Source: Stictocephala bisonia
Taxonomy: Eukaryota; Arthropoda; Insecta; Hemiptera; Membracidae
Direction: 5' to 3'
NCBI GenBank assembly: GCA_035578905.1
Contig: JAQJVL010000677.1
Span: 1-64,000, forward strand
DNA: 64,000 nucleotides
This document shows positions 13,101-27,200 of this stretch, piece after piece; position 1 is the stretch's first letter, and every line of letters begins with the position of its first letter. The notes under the pieces were generated by a model that had not been told where the DNA came from, did not search any database, and worked only from the letters and a program-made list of their open reading frames with translations. Position numbers and translations under genes: made by a program.

Positions 13101-16100
13101 TCTCCTATGTACAGTCAGCAAAGCAGGAACTGGAAGAGCAAGTGACGGTGTTGGAGAGAGAGGTAGAGTCGGTGACAGAGAATGGCCTGGAAATACACAG
13201 ACTGTTGGAGGAAAGCCTTAGTTCCCAAGATGGCTCCCAAGTGCTGCTCTCCACTGTGGAGACGCTGCGGGAGAAGTTGGAACACCAAGAAGACGAGATA
13301 GCCGCCCTCAGCCAGAGGTTGTCTCAGAAGAACATGGAGGTTTGTGATAGTCAAGTGGATTACTTTTTTCCATGTTAACAATTTTCCAAGGAACACTTCA
13401 GGATTACAACTAATTTATTTTTTACATTAGGATCATTATTTTGTTAAGACTATAATTATATGGGAATAAAGTAATAGTAATAAGTTTGAATTGGCTAGAA
13501 GACATTATCCAGATTTAATTTAATACATAAAAAAATATGTTTCAAATACTCAGCTTATTTTCCTAACTATATTTAATCTACCTATTAAGTTAACATTTTC
13601 CTATTGTAGTTAAATTTGTTCTCTCAGTTTTTTAAAAAGAATTTAACATTCAAATACATTTTTATGTTTAGCTACTCAAGACGCTGCAGTAGTAGTTTTC
13701 CTGTTTGCTTGGAATTTGTTTCAGTGGTTGTGTTTTGTCACGTTATTGTTGCAGTCCCATATTTTTTTTAAATATACAGCTTTATTATCGTATACCTAAT
13801 ATATATACACTAACATGAACACGCTTTATACGACTAAAGAGCATTAGGTCTTGCCATCCCTGACAACGGACATTAGAAATTAGTCTGTATATTGGTTTTA
13901 TTCCTATTTCTAAAAAATACCAAATTTCACCAAAGATAAGCTGTCCGCACTGATTTTGAGCAGAAGTTTTAATTTATTTTTATGGTAACAGATATATATA
14001 ATATAAAACAGATGTATAACAGACATAAAATATGTATTACTCATGGTGCAGGTGGAAGAGCTAGAGAAAAAGCTGGCAAATTCTTTGGAGGTTTCTGCAG
14101 AACTGGAGGAACGGGTCATTGCTGTAACAAGAAACAAAGAGGAAGAAGCTTTGCAACTCAAGGACACGCATAGGCAACTGATAGCCCAATTGGAAGAGGT
14201 TAGTGGTCGTTAATTCTAGTTAGTAAAATTGCAATGTACATTTAAGTTTATATTCATCAACTTAAAGGATCAAAAGAAACAGTGTTTTGTAAATATTGAA
14301 TTAAATTGTTGTGGAATACTGTATCGAATATTACATTAGTTGTAAATATTGCATTGAAAGAAAGCAAATGGAGCAGTTGAGGGAAGAAATTAAACTACAA
14401 AACAGTATGCTATAATAAAACTACTGCTTTTCATTTTACTTCAGTTGTTGCTTCATATTTGTATTTTTAAGTGCTTAAGGATTTATAGCTTTTCCAATCA
14501 ACATTAACTACATTTTGTGGTTTCCTGCTGCATTGCAACATGCCATTAAAATTTAAGCTTTATTCTCATATTAAAACATACAGCTTGAACTTCCTTTATT
14601 GATTCTTTAAATATTTGTGCTTTAAAGTCTTTTAGTTCTTAAATCTTTCATCAACATTATTGTTTTTACGAGATATAATTTCTATTGTCCATCCAATGGC
14701 TTTTCCTGCCCCAAGAGTACACTTGATGATCTTCCATTTTTTCTTCTTTTTTTGTTTGAGAAAAAAGAGCTAACTCATTTTCATCAAATTAGATACGATG
14801 ATTTGTTTGGCGAAATTTTTACACATTTTGTACGAGGATGCACTAAACTGTTCAATTTTAACCACGCAGTAATAATTGTGAATTTTCCTACACCAACTTC
14901 AGCAGACAAGATTTTTACACTGACCGTTATCCAACATCTTCAACACGTCTGTTTTACGGTTTAGGGAACATTTGTATATTTCTATTTACCAGCGATTGAA
15001 ACAGTCATTCATTAATTGTAGTAAAAGGTTTTATGTAAATGATACTTTACTGAGTGATAACAATTGTAAAACTGTAAAAAATCTAAGGATCCACTCAAAG
15101 TTGTGTTAAGTGATAAAATGACAACACTCAAGCCTAACAACAAGTTACAATGAGTCCCACTTCACTCATGAGGGAGGAGCAAGATTTATCTTTAGGCCGC
15201 CTTTAGTTTTGCTCATTACATTCTCCTAATAATACAGGAGACAATTTTGCTTAGTTACTGTTATTTTTCTTTGCTATGAAGATTTCAATTACTGTAAATT
15301 TTGTAATCTGACAAGTGTCAGACCAAGGTACAGTAGAGTTCTCTATGAGAGGTAAATTGCCATGATTGTATGTCCATACTTATTGGCTAAGAATTAGGGG
15401 TGTGCAAGTAGTGATTTTTGAGTTCGAGTCGAGTAGTTGGAATTTTTTTCGAGTATCGAGTATTTTCGAGCGAGTATTTACAAAATGATTTCCTATTCAC
15501 CCAAGACAACTGTAAAAGGCAGACACCGTCCTAAGCCTATGTTAAGTTTTGCCAGACTCGTAAATATATGCATTTAAACTGAACACAATAATTTTGATTT
15601 GTTTGCAACTGTAACATTTGATAAATAAACCTTTTTACTCCCTGCTTTCCGATATTTTTATGTGGTATTGTTTTATTTAGCCTTTTTCCTTTTTCATAGC
15701 TAATATGATGTAAGAAACTAAGAAAGTATATTATTAATTGAAAATACGTGGATTATAAAGATTTAATCTGTTCACTCATATCACAGATCAGATTTTCTAA
15801 GCAAGCCAATTATACTGTTTCACAGCCAGCCGATATGTTTATCTGGCAGTTCAGTTCAAAGTGTACCACGCAAACGTAGCGAAGCTTGTTGAAAAGAGCT
15901 GCATCCAACCAAACTGATGCTAAAATTCAGGCGTCATCAAATGCAGTCATTTGCTTTCAGAATTGCCTCCTCTCAACAAAAAATTGATTGTGTACACGCC
16001 AAGAAGAGTGGATCTGTATTCTGTAGGTATTTAATTCAGTAATAGCAAGGTTACAACTAACGAGAAACAAGCTGTGAATTATATAATCAAATTTGAAAAT

Positions 16101-18154
16101 CTGGATGACAAAGACTGTAGTTCAATCGATTGATAATAATAACTAAGCAGGTTTACTAAAAATAAATTTTAAAGTCACTTAGGATGAATTAGTTTTTAAA
16201 TTATGATTGGTAATGAAATGTGTGCAACTACAAACTACTTCGATACATGAGGATACACTGAACAACAGATAAATAATTATTTCATAATGAGAAATAAATT
16301 CATGAAAACCTGGTGTAATCGAATGGAAACCATAGACATAGTCAGCTAATATAATAGGTCTAGCCGATATTGGCGACAAGATACAGTCTGAATTATCAGC
16401 TAAGTGCACACTAGTGACACAGTGAATATTGTGGGCAGCTAAATTATAAATTTATGAATAAAAAACAAGACATGTGATATGGCTTCGGTTCAATAAAAAT
16501 TATTTTCCGAGTCTAAATTAGTCATATTTTGTTTAAAAAAGGTCTTCCGACATGTTTCTCCCTCACTTGGGTTGACTATTTTACAACAGTTTACATCGAC
16601 GTCAATGTGAACAAGGAACCTTTCAGTGAGTTTACGAATCAAAATTATCGTACTTTACCACCTTTTACACTCCAACTGTGTTATTGTCTAACCTAGTCAG
16701 AAAACCGTTCAACAATTTGATAGGAAAAAATATCGTATGCGCAAATGTTACACACAGTTTTGGCGATTAAGGTGTTTACGGAATAGAAATTAATAGACGT
16801 TCGCCACGGATATATATATATCTATATTTATGTGACGGAAAATAAATCAATAATGTGTCTAACAGACATCTAGAATGTCATTACCATATTTTATATGATA
16901 CAATACGGTATTTTCTTACGTCAACCATTGGACGATTCCCTGCTCATATTAAAAAACAAAATAGACCTCAATCGACTCGCAAGAAATATACGATAATTTC
17001 AGTTCCGAAAAGGAGCTGAACAGTTCCTTGCATGTACGTATACCAAAAGCAAGATGGACTTGATTCTTGGTATGTATTGTGATCCGTTCTCGGGACCCTT
17101 TTGATTGAGCGATATTATTTATATGAACGAAAATATGCATAATTTCCACGGCGTACAGACCATTAGGTTTGTATCGGTAACAGGTCTTTTTAAATGGATC
17201 TCTCGTCCCCTTTCTTGGATCATAAAGACACTAACCAGCACTTCTGTTTTATTCACGCTATTTTAGGTTAGGTTACAAGTGACTAGTAGACTTGGACAGC
17301 AAACATGTGTGATAGCTACTACGGTAACTATTTACAGTGATCGCTACCTTCCCAGCTCTGTTGATGACTTCCAATTGAACTAGTTCAAATCCTAATGGAC
17401 GAACTCGTTCACTACGTCAACTAGTTCATTTGACTGTCGTCGTGTACTACCTATTCTTAGGTGTGTTTTTTAGTTCATAATTACGCGTACCAAACTGATA
17501 ATGTATGATTAAGGGTGAAATAAAACACAAGAAAGCGCACTTTTTTATTCATATCTTATAAAACTGTTTAATCTTAAAACTAAATTAAGATGTAAATCTG
17601 ATATTTTGTGAAATACTTGATTGAACTTCGAGTAGTTTCAGAAGCTTTTAGCCGAGTTCGAGTAGTAAAATACTCGATCAAATACTCGAAGTTTCGATTA
17701 CTCGCACACCCCTACTAAGAATAGTGAATATCACTACAGAGATGGTATATCAAAATTCCGCTTTACAAGTAATGGCTCTGGTAGTCACATTCTTTGCTTA
17801 TTTTGCAAGTAGCGTGTTTATATTACTTCTTAAAAAGTAATAAAGTGATTTTAGCATATGCTGAATTCTATTTTTATATCTCAATAGCCAAACCCTTGTT
17901 GTGGCTTAGTCTGAAATTAACTATATCATATTATTGACTTTACTAGTTAGAAAAATAAAGGTTGATTGTATACTTGATTTTATTTGTAATAAAGTAATGT
18001 ACAGTTGTTTTTATATATAATCAGTAATAAACTTACAGGATATAATACGCACAAATCAGCTGGTCACAGAAGCACTTTTTAATATGGTCACTGACATTTA
18101 CTTTCATATGGAAAATGCTTGAAATGGCCTGTTCCTGTTTACAATTTTAGGAAG

Positions 18155-18197
<43 letters not shown>

Positions 18198-18198
18198 A

Positions 18199-18230
<32 letters not shown>

Positions 18231-21200
18231 ACTTGTATGTAAATGTGGTGTTGTGTAGAAATTTCAAGTGGATTAATTCCCTACTTGGAGTTTTATGTAC
18301 ACAAACATACAGAAGTTGATTTATAATATATATAGATTTCAATTTTAAGCCCAAAAATACATGTTTGTACCCTTTTTAGTTTTATTCGCAATATAACAAC
18401 ATGCAATCACACTTATTCATTTAGAACTTTATCAATATTTATGTCTTTTTTAAGTTAAGTTTTATAAACAAACCTGCAGTCTTACTTTTTTTTTTATTGC
18501 TATGTTTAAGAGCATGCTTGTTCAATCCAGTACATTTGATTGTATTCTATAAATGTACTTTTGTGAAAATCTTTTAGTATTTTGTTGTATATAATATTTC
18601 ATATCTACTCTGCTATTATTTTTGTTCATCCTCTAATTACTTTACAAGTAATAATATAAATAAATTGGGTTTATACGAGGTCTGTCCAATAAATAAGCGA
18701 ACTGAGATCTTAGAAACTTTATTTTGCAAAATTTAGTTTAAACTGATTTTGTCTCCTTCAAAGCACTCTCCATTCGTTGCTATGCACTTATTCCATCTTC
18801 TTATTCACTGTTCAAGGCACCTTTGGAAGTCCTCAGCAGTTAGGCTTTTTAGTTTTCCCGTCGTTTCTTGTTTTACTGTTTCCACATCTTCCCAGTGATG
18901 TCCCCTCATGACATTTTTGCATTTTGGGAATAGGGAAAAGTCACAGGGGCGAGATCTGGCAAATAAGAAGAGTGATCAAGGATTGTGATTAAATTTTTAG
19001 TCAGAAACTGGCAAAAAATCAATGCTGAAAGTGCAGGTGCATTTTTATGGTAAAGGATCCATCCATCGCCTTGAATCAAATTCGGTTGCACACAACCCAC
19101 ATGATCTCTCAAACGCTCGAGAACCGTAAGGTATAACTCTGCATTGACTGTTTGTCCTTCAGGAAGAAACTCATGATGTACAACACCTTCCACATAAAAG
19201 AAAACAAGAAGTATGACTTTGATCTTTGATCTGCCTTTTCTTGATTTTTTTGGTTCGAGGGTCATCTTTTGCTTTCCACTCCTTGCTTTGTGATTTTAGA
19301 TCAATGTCATACTCATAAAATCACGATTCGTCACCAGTATTGAGAAATCCAGCATCGTTTTCAAGTGAATTTTTCCAGTCAGTAACACATTCAACTCTTC
19401 TCAACTTTTGATCTACCGTCAGCATATTGGGCACAATTTTTGCACACATCTGTGTGCATTAGCTGAACATTAAACCCAAATGTTTGGTTAATATTGTGTG
19501 CACGGTTGATTTTCCTAAATTCAGTTCATCAGCTGTCATTTCGACTGTTTTTCAATGATCGGTAAGGACAAGAGACCGCACACGATCGATATTGTTGCCA
19601 ACACAGGAGGTTGAAGGTCTTGTCGGCCGTCTTTAAAACGCTTCATCCACTTGAAAACAGATGCTTTCTTTAGAGCATTATCTCAATAAACAGCCATCAA
19701 TATTTCATTAATTTGTTGGTAGCTTTTTCTGCACTTCACCAAAAACTTGATGTTGATTCGTGTGATGTGATTTTGTCAATTTCCATTTTCGACAAACAGC
19801 TAAAACAACGGATAAAGAAAGTGACACAATATGCACAGCTCGTCGATCCGCCAAGTACTGACGGCTCATTGGGTTTCAGACAACTAGCGCCAGTAGTGGG
19901 TGGGGCTGTAGTCCGCGTCATGGCCGCCAGATTGCACCAGTTCGCATATTTATTGGACATCGTAATAATAGAAAGAGTGCATCAGCAAATTTACTTGATT
20001 AGTAATTTTTTAATTTATTAATAGCTTTTCTAGATGCGTTAAAATATCCACTGGCTCTTTGCAGACAAAAATGAATAAAATATGTGCACCTTGTTGTTTT
20101 ATATGTTTTATACAGTAGACATATCAAATAAGTTTTCTGATCCTCCCTATCAACAACAATAAACAACTCTAGTCATGAGTAATACGTTACAATTAGCTAT
20201 AAATATTTCTTGATTCTCATCAGGTTGTAGTATATCATCAATCACTTGATATGTCTTTGCTAAATTCAAAATTGACAGTTACGAATCAGCAAACACATTT
20301 TATGAAATGCACTTAAAGTGGAGGTTGGGTAACTTTATTTAAATGTGGATTAAACAGTACACTGCTGTGATCTGCACTTTGAGTTGGCTCAGATTAAAAT
20401 TGGTGTGAATTTCGAGGTAGCATTAGTAATCATTAAAATGTACACTGTACAGATCCTAAAATTGGATGAAGTAATTATTTTGGTTATAAATTTTAATTTC
20501 TTTAAAATTTATTTTAATAGAAAGTTGGTATTTAAAATATAATTGTTCTGTTAATTTACTCTTGACTTGACCATCTTGTGTCATGTAGACGTTGTCAATA
20601 CTTGTAAGTCAATAAAAATGATTTGATTTGAATAGTTTATTAATTACTCTGTCCATTACAACAAGAATACTTTAACTAAGTTAACTTACTTGTTTTATCA
20701 ATTACTGATGTTAAGACTATTATTACATTAGTAAACACGTTTCCAATAATTAATTCCAAAACTTTTTTGCTTTTATGGGCTCTATTACATTTGCTATACT
20801 TTATTTAACAAATGTCCTCACTTGATGTGTGCACGGTCAGTGGCATTCGAGTGTAGCTCTGAAACGCGGTGTTGTCAAGAGTGCTGCGTTTGACATACGA
20901 CAGACAATAATTACTTACTGTGGTATAAATCCGCTTGAAAAGGTATTTTTAATTGGTTCAAAGAATAATGCAATCAAATAATGAGAAAAGAACAATCTAC
21001 GAACAACAGAAAACAAATATGTAAAAGACAGTATAAACAATAAAAAATTCCATGATTATAATACGTTTACTCACACTCAAATTCACAATGTAAACAAGTA
21101 GGTTATAAAACAGGTGTTTTTTAGACAACTGAAACGTATCAACAATGGAAGACATAAAGGTGTTGCTATGGTTGCTGCCAGGTTACATTGCCACTCAATC

Positions 21201-24200
21201 GGTTGAAAGCATTCCCAAACTCCTCGTAGTTCCAGCATTTGCTGTAAGAGCGCTCTATAGTCAAGCGCTCTATAGTGGTTATTCAATTAATAAACCACAA
21301 TATATCTAGTAACAAGCCTTGATAGAAGAATGCCTCCAGTTGTTAAGGAATTCGATAAAAAAAGCAATAATTTGCAGTGTTGTTTCGTTTTTTTTTTAAA
21401 TTGAGTTTTTTGTACATATTAGTTTAAAATTAATTTTTTATTTCTTAACTTTGATGTTAATTTGAAATGTTCTAATCATTTGTTACTTATATACCTTGTG
21501 CTCATGCACATCGAAATCCTGTTCACTGAAAAGGGTCCATACAGCATGTTTTGAAAGAGAATCATCATCTGTTCATTATTAATGATCAGTTTATTTTTAA
21601 TCATCACAACATAATCATTATTTTTATTATTTGTCTTTCTCTGTTCATGCTTTTCTTGCCTGTTAGACTGTGGATCATACCAAGGTATAATTTGCTTATT
21701 GCTGTATATCATTGTCACTATTGCTTCATTTGTTTAATATCTTGTAAATGTCATCTTGCATGCCTTGCATGCAAACTGTAACATCTTCCAAACTGCCTTA
21801 GAGACTCACTGGTGCCTTTAAAAACACTTAGTAATGATAGGAAAATTACTAAAAAAATTATCCTCCAAACGTATATTTTATAGCACGTGAAGTTGACCTT
21901 CAAGTACATCTCATAATAAATTTATTTTATAAAGTAAAATGAGTATGAAACATACTTTGTATATTAGGAGAGATAGGACATCAGCAAACTTACTTTAGAA
22001 GAAAAGTCCACTAACATTACAACAGTAGTAAACAAATAAAATAGAATCACATTAGCACAAATTTTCTGTTCCACTGGCACTTTCTGCAGGTGTATAGAGG
22101 GAAACACTGACTTGAGCAACAATCAGGTTTTACTGCAACTTTTCCAGTTTGTATAAATGAAGTTTCCTGATGGGGGAGGGGTGGAAGTGAAGTGGTAAGT
22201 GATGTATCTTAAGTTCAAATTAGGTGGGTCATGGGATTTACTTATCCATTGGTGTGCCAATTCCATCCTTTGGAATTGGGAACTATCAGCATGGGAAGAT
22301 GGGAATCTGTTTACCTTAGTGGTGTAACACTGGGCAACATTTTGATTATGAAGAAGGGTATGGGCAGTGACAGGTTTTTCAGGATTTTGGACTTTGCAAT
22401 CATGTTTATGGCCATACATACGTTTTCTCAGGTTTTCACTGATACGTGATACGACCGGTAAATTCGGCAGGACAGTACTGGCACTGGAGTTGATAAATTA
22501 AATATGTATTTTGTTATGTATTTTCAAATGTTATTCCAAACTGTAAATAATCTAATCATTAAAATTAATCATGTAATTTAAAGGTTGAAAATTTAATTCA
22601 ATTATTAAGAGTTTCAGAAATCAGAAGTTTTATTTTCGTTAAGCATACATACAAGGTGCAATAGACAAAGTCAAGTTTACTTATCAGAATTGTTAAATAG
22701 TGAACACCCTTGTTTATCATTACATGAAGACGTTAAATTATAATTTACAACTACTTCACACAAATATTTTAATACATAAAAACATAACAAATACACAGGT
22801 ATGCATAATAAAAACACAGACATACACAATATACAAAATAAATAAAGGTGCACGTAATAAATAAATACTATAAATCAATCATTCTAATAAAGAATGATAT
22901 AGCTTGTTAATGCATATTACTTGTTATTATCATTGAATTGGCTGGTTTGCATCAAAGTGAATAATTCTTTTATAATCCGACCCCTAACAAAAAAAGTATG
23001 CCGTGACTACCTCCCTGATCAGTCACTTGCAATAAGGAGAAGTATTGTCAGATGGTAAAATATTTAACTGCTGATCAGATAACCTCGTATTTGATGTTAT
23101 ATGAACAGAAAGAAACATTCTTATAGTTAGCAGTCACAGCCTATAAATATTATTTTTAATAAAGAATAACACAAATTAATGAATAATATATATGCATATA
23201 TACAGTATAATAAGTATGTATACTGTAATAATAATGATATGAAATAACAACAGTAAGTATGAATGTAAATAATTTCAAAATTTGAAATTTGTAACAAATT
23301 TTACTGACAAATAATGAAATATTCAACAGCTTGTTTATGAGTAATGTGGAGGGACAAACAATGTTCTGGCAGCAATGATTTTTGTTTGTGTTTTGACTAA
23401 CAATAAAAATAATTGTCACATGAACATGGACTGGAATATTTCCAGATAATTAGCACAGTGTATGTTGACAGGTGATGGAGACAAAAGCATTAGATGAAAC
23501 AAGAGTGTCGACGGAGATGAGTAAATTACGTCTGGCCATTGAAGAACTTCAAAAGATAGTGGCCGAGAAAGATGCTGAACTAGAAGAAGTTAAAGAGGTA
23601 ACATTTTATTCTAATTTCTTCTAATTTTATCTAAGTTTTAAAAAAATGTTTGACCTTTATAATGTCAACCGTTAGTATGTATCAACCAGTAAAATGTTAC
23701 AACCAGAATGACATTTTTGTTCTGTACAATAAACATGGACTTCTTAATATATTACAAGTCATACCAATAACTAATTCGAAAATTAATTCAAATCTCCAAA
23801 AAACAAAGACATAACAACAAAATCCAAAATTCTGACAACAATCCTGAACAACGTGGAGTATCGTTAGAAAGGAGACAGGAAGAGAGGCAGTGAAAAAGGA
23901 TTGGACATCAATTAATTATTGTCTTGGGCAAAACCGTGTCAGATAAACAACTTAAGGCCGATCTCTTCAATACATTTTTCCTCGGCAAGCCATCAACTCT
24001 CGCTGCTTGTCCGACAAGGGCTTTAAACAACTTCAGGAGTTCAGCTCCTTTATCATACAATTCACGGTTATGGTCCTCACTCCTGAGTAAACAATCATTC
24101 AATCTCATAAAAATAAATTCTCTCAGCTGGGATGAAATTTCTCCAAAGGTTCTGGAATTCTGCAGCAGTCAGATCTCGTACCCATTGGCCTTTCTTATAA

Positions 24201-27200
24201 GCCAGTCAGTACAGCATGGTGAATTTCCTTAAAAACTAAAATATACTGGTTTTTTCCTCTTCACTCGCCAGTTGACATGGGCCTACAGGCATGTGCGTCA
24301 ACTTTATTCAACGAGTGAAGTACCGACCGTTGGCTCAGTGGGAATTCGAACCTTGGACCTTGCCCTCTGCAGTCCGAAGCCTTAGCCACTGAGCCACCAC
24401 GCCGGCAAAGCCTAAGTGTTTTTATGGAGTGTTATACAACTCCATAAGAAGGATGACTTCTCTCTATTAAATAGTTATTACCGAATAGCCTAAATACCTG
24501 CAAGCTTGAAGGTTTTTGAGAGAAATCATTCTGTCAAAGATTTTCTTCCCGCTTTTACAAGAATAAAGTTGTAAATCCACAACATCTCGGTGTTCATCGG
24601 GGAAAATCCACCATTTCAGCTCTGTACGACTTAACAAAGTCTACCAGGCCTTGGATGAGTTGCAGAGAGTAGTTGGAGCGTTTTGTAATTTGTCCGATGC
24701 TTTTTGACTGTGTCCACCATAGCTTTCTCCTGTCAAAGCCTTATAATTATGGAAGCAAGATCGTGGCTCTGAAATGGTTTCAATCATTTCTATCTAACTA
24801 CAAACAGTGTGTCTCATAAACTCCTCAAAGAGGCACCACCGTTCATCATGGGCGGTAGGTTGCCATGTGACCTTGAAAGTGAATCTGAAGACTCACAAAT
24901 TAATATTTTTGCTGATGATGTTTCAGTTCTAATCACGGTAAACTCAAATATTTTAGGGGAGATTTTCATTACATCACACAAGACATGGACAAGATTTAAG
25001 CTTCATAAGACAGTTTTTGGATTTAAAATAAAATTCTATATAAAATTCTAGGTTTTTGATAGTTAATATTATCATTATTTTAAGGTGGTTAAGCAGCTGC
25101 GATCAACTGACAGCAATGACAAGATGGATGCTCTCTTCGATGTTGTGGGCGTAAGGGCTCAATTAAGGACAGCCTTGACAGAGAGGGATGATTTTCGTGA
25201 GAAGTTTCATGATGAAGAAGGTGCTAGGAAACTTCTCGAGGGTGAATATTTTTTATTTTGAATATTAATTAGCATATATATTAATATAATATCAATTAAT
25301 AAACATAAGCATTTACCATCTAAAAATGATTTGGGTTAGGGAATGTGCATTAATTACTTAAAGCATACTCTGTTTTTATTTAAATATTTACTGTCAATAT
25401 GTTTCTATGATATTCTTTATAATATTTTTACTTTCATTTTTCTTTTTCACATTTAGTCAAAGTTTATTTCAGTACAGTGCTTCCTCACTTAATTGTATCT
25501 TACCTATCTTGCTTCTGAAGCCTTCAAAAGTCTCTCAGAAATCTTTCTCCTAAATTTTCAAGAAGTGGGTTTATTGAATCCCTTTAGGCAACCGGATTTA
25601 GTTTTTCTATAGAAACATATAGGAAGGCTACAATTAATAATGCGATAGTTTTTGTCAATTTTGAGTGTTCTTGTGCAAGAGTGTTCACTCAATGACCATA
25701 GAGTTGGAAGAAGCGATTGCTATTAACACAATGCATTTTTTTTGTTTTATGGTCCCATTGGAAATCCTACTTGAAAGGGGAGTTTATATACTTAACACAG
25801 TTGTAATGAATCATTATTAGTGGAGGGGGTGGCTGTAAAGTTATTAAATTATGATTTAGACTAGTTGAGCAGGACTTCCCATCACAGTACAAAAGATGAG
25901 AAACATGTAAATTGAAAGTGAAAAGATTTAAAAATTTTAACCAAGTGATACTTAGAACATTTTTTATATTTCAAATTCAAATGTCTCTCCAAAAAGATAT
26001 TTTAAATTCTAATTTTTCTCAATAGGTCATATGAAGAAAATCACCCAAGAAGTAGCAGAGTTAAAGGTTAGTTTTGAAACAGCAGAGAAGGAAAAGATCG
26101 AAGCCCTCACAAAGTTACAAGTGCTCTCCAACTACTTCAAAGAAAAGGAGTCACAATTGCAAAAGTGAGTATTTATATATTTATTAGACCAGATTATATT
26201 ATATTTTTTGCTTAAATATTGCAGATTGGTGTTCCATTACATTTAATTTTGTTGTATTCAAGATCTGGATCTCAGTATCAGGCTCATAGAGTCGATTACA
26301 TATCTTGATCTGCTTGAATTTCGTCTGATGATCAGATGGATTAACTTAATTAACTTCTCACAACACCTCCGATAGCCAGTAAACCACAGGCCATACAGCT
26401 GAACAACAAAACCGAGTTAAAATCTAGCTTGAAAAACACAATAACATGAAATCTCAAGGGACTCATTTTTCAAGTCTAAGATGCAAGAAGTGGAAGGTTA
26501 AGTGGAAGAAAGGACTGATAAGTCCTAACTTCGTCTGAAAATAAAGACTTTTTCATTTTATTTCATGCAAGAAATCAACTTCATTAATAATGAAAGATGT
26601 TATCGTATTTAATTTTGTTATTCACTAACTTTTTTGTAAAATTACGTCTAGCTGATTTTGTCCTATTTATGTATTTACTGGTGTCAATTACGACAATTAG
26701 AGTCCCTAGGCTGATTACTAACTCTAAAACTTTCAAATAAAGTTGTACATAGACACTCTGGCAATGAAAAGTTGATTGGTATCTGAACAGTGCTATGAAT
26801 AAGCGATGCTGGTTTCCTACTGTTTATAGCCAACACAAAGATAAAATATTAGCAAGGGATTTAGACTGTGCATGAGAGCAGCTCACTTAAGAAGTGTGAT
26901 CACTCAAATCTTTATTTGAGTTATGAGAAGTGAATGCGTTTTATGTTGTAGTTATTTCAACAGATGTGCTGTATAACATGCCTTTTTTTATGCTAGCATT
27001 GCCAAATTGATTATATGTGGCAGGTTAAATTACTTAATATAACATTTTAAAGAATTTTAGCAGGGCAGGTAATATACTAGTCTTTAGTGTGCATATTTTC
27101 AATTAAAAGACTGGGATAGCTGCAGCCTCAGTCTGTCATAATACTTTTAAGTGTTCAGTGTAGGGTCGTAACATTTATATCAGAAATCAGGGAATCCCAA

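Noticed and set aside
14752..14964. + strand frame at 14752-14964 as an exon
   Set aside because: Opposite-strand shadow of the pogo-like helix-turn-helix debris; no splice or homology support.
18139..18354. Protein frame across the AT/poly-A microsatellite
   Set aside because: Low-complexity translation only.
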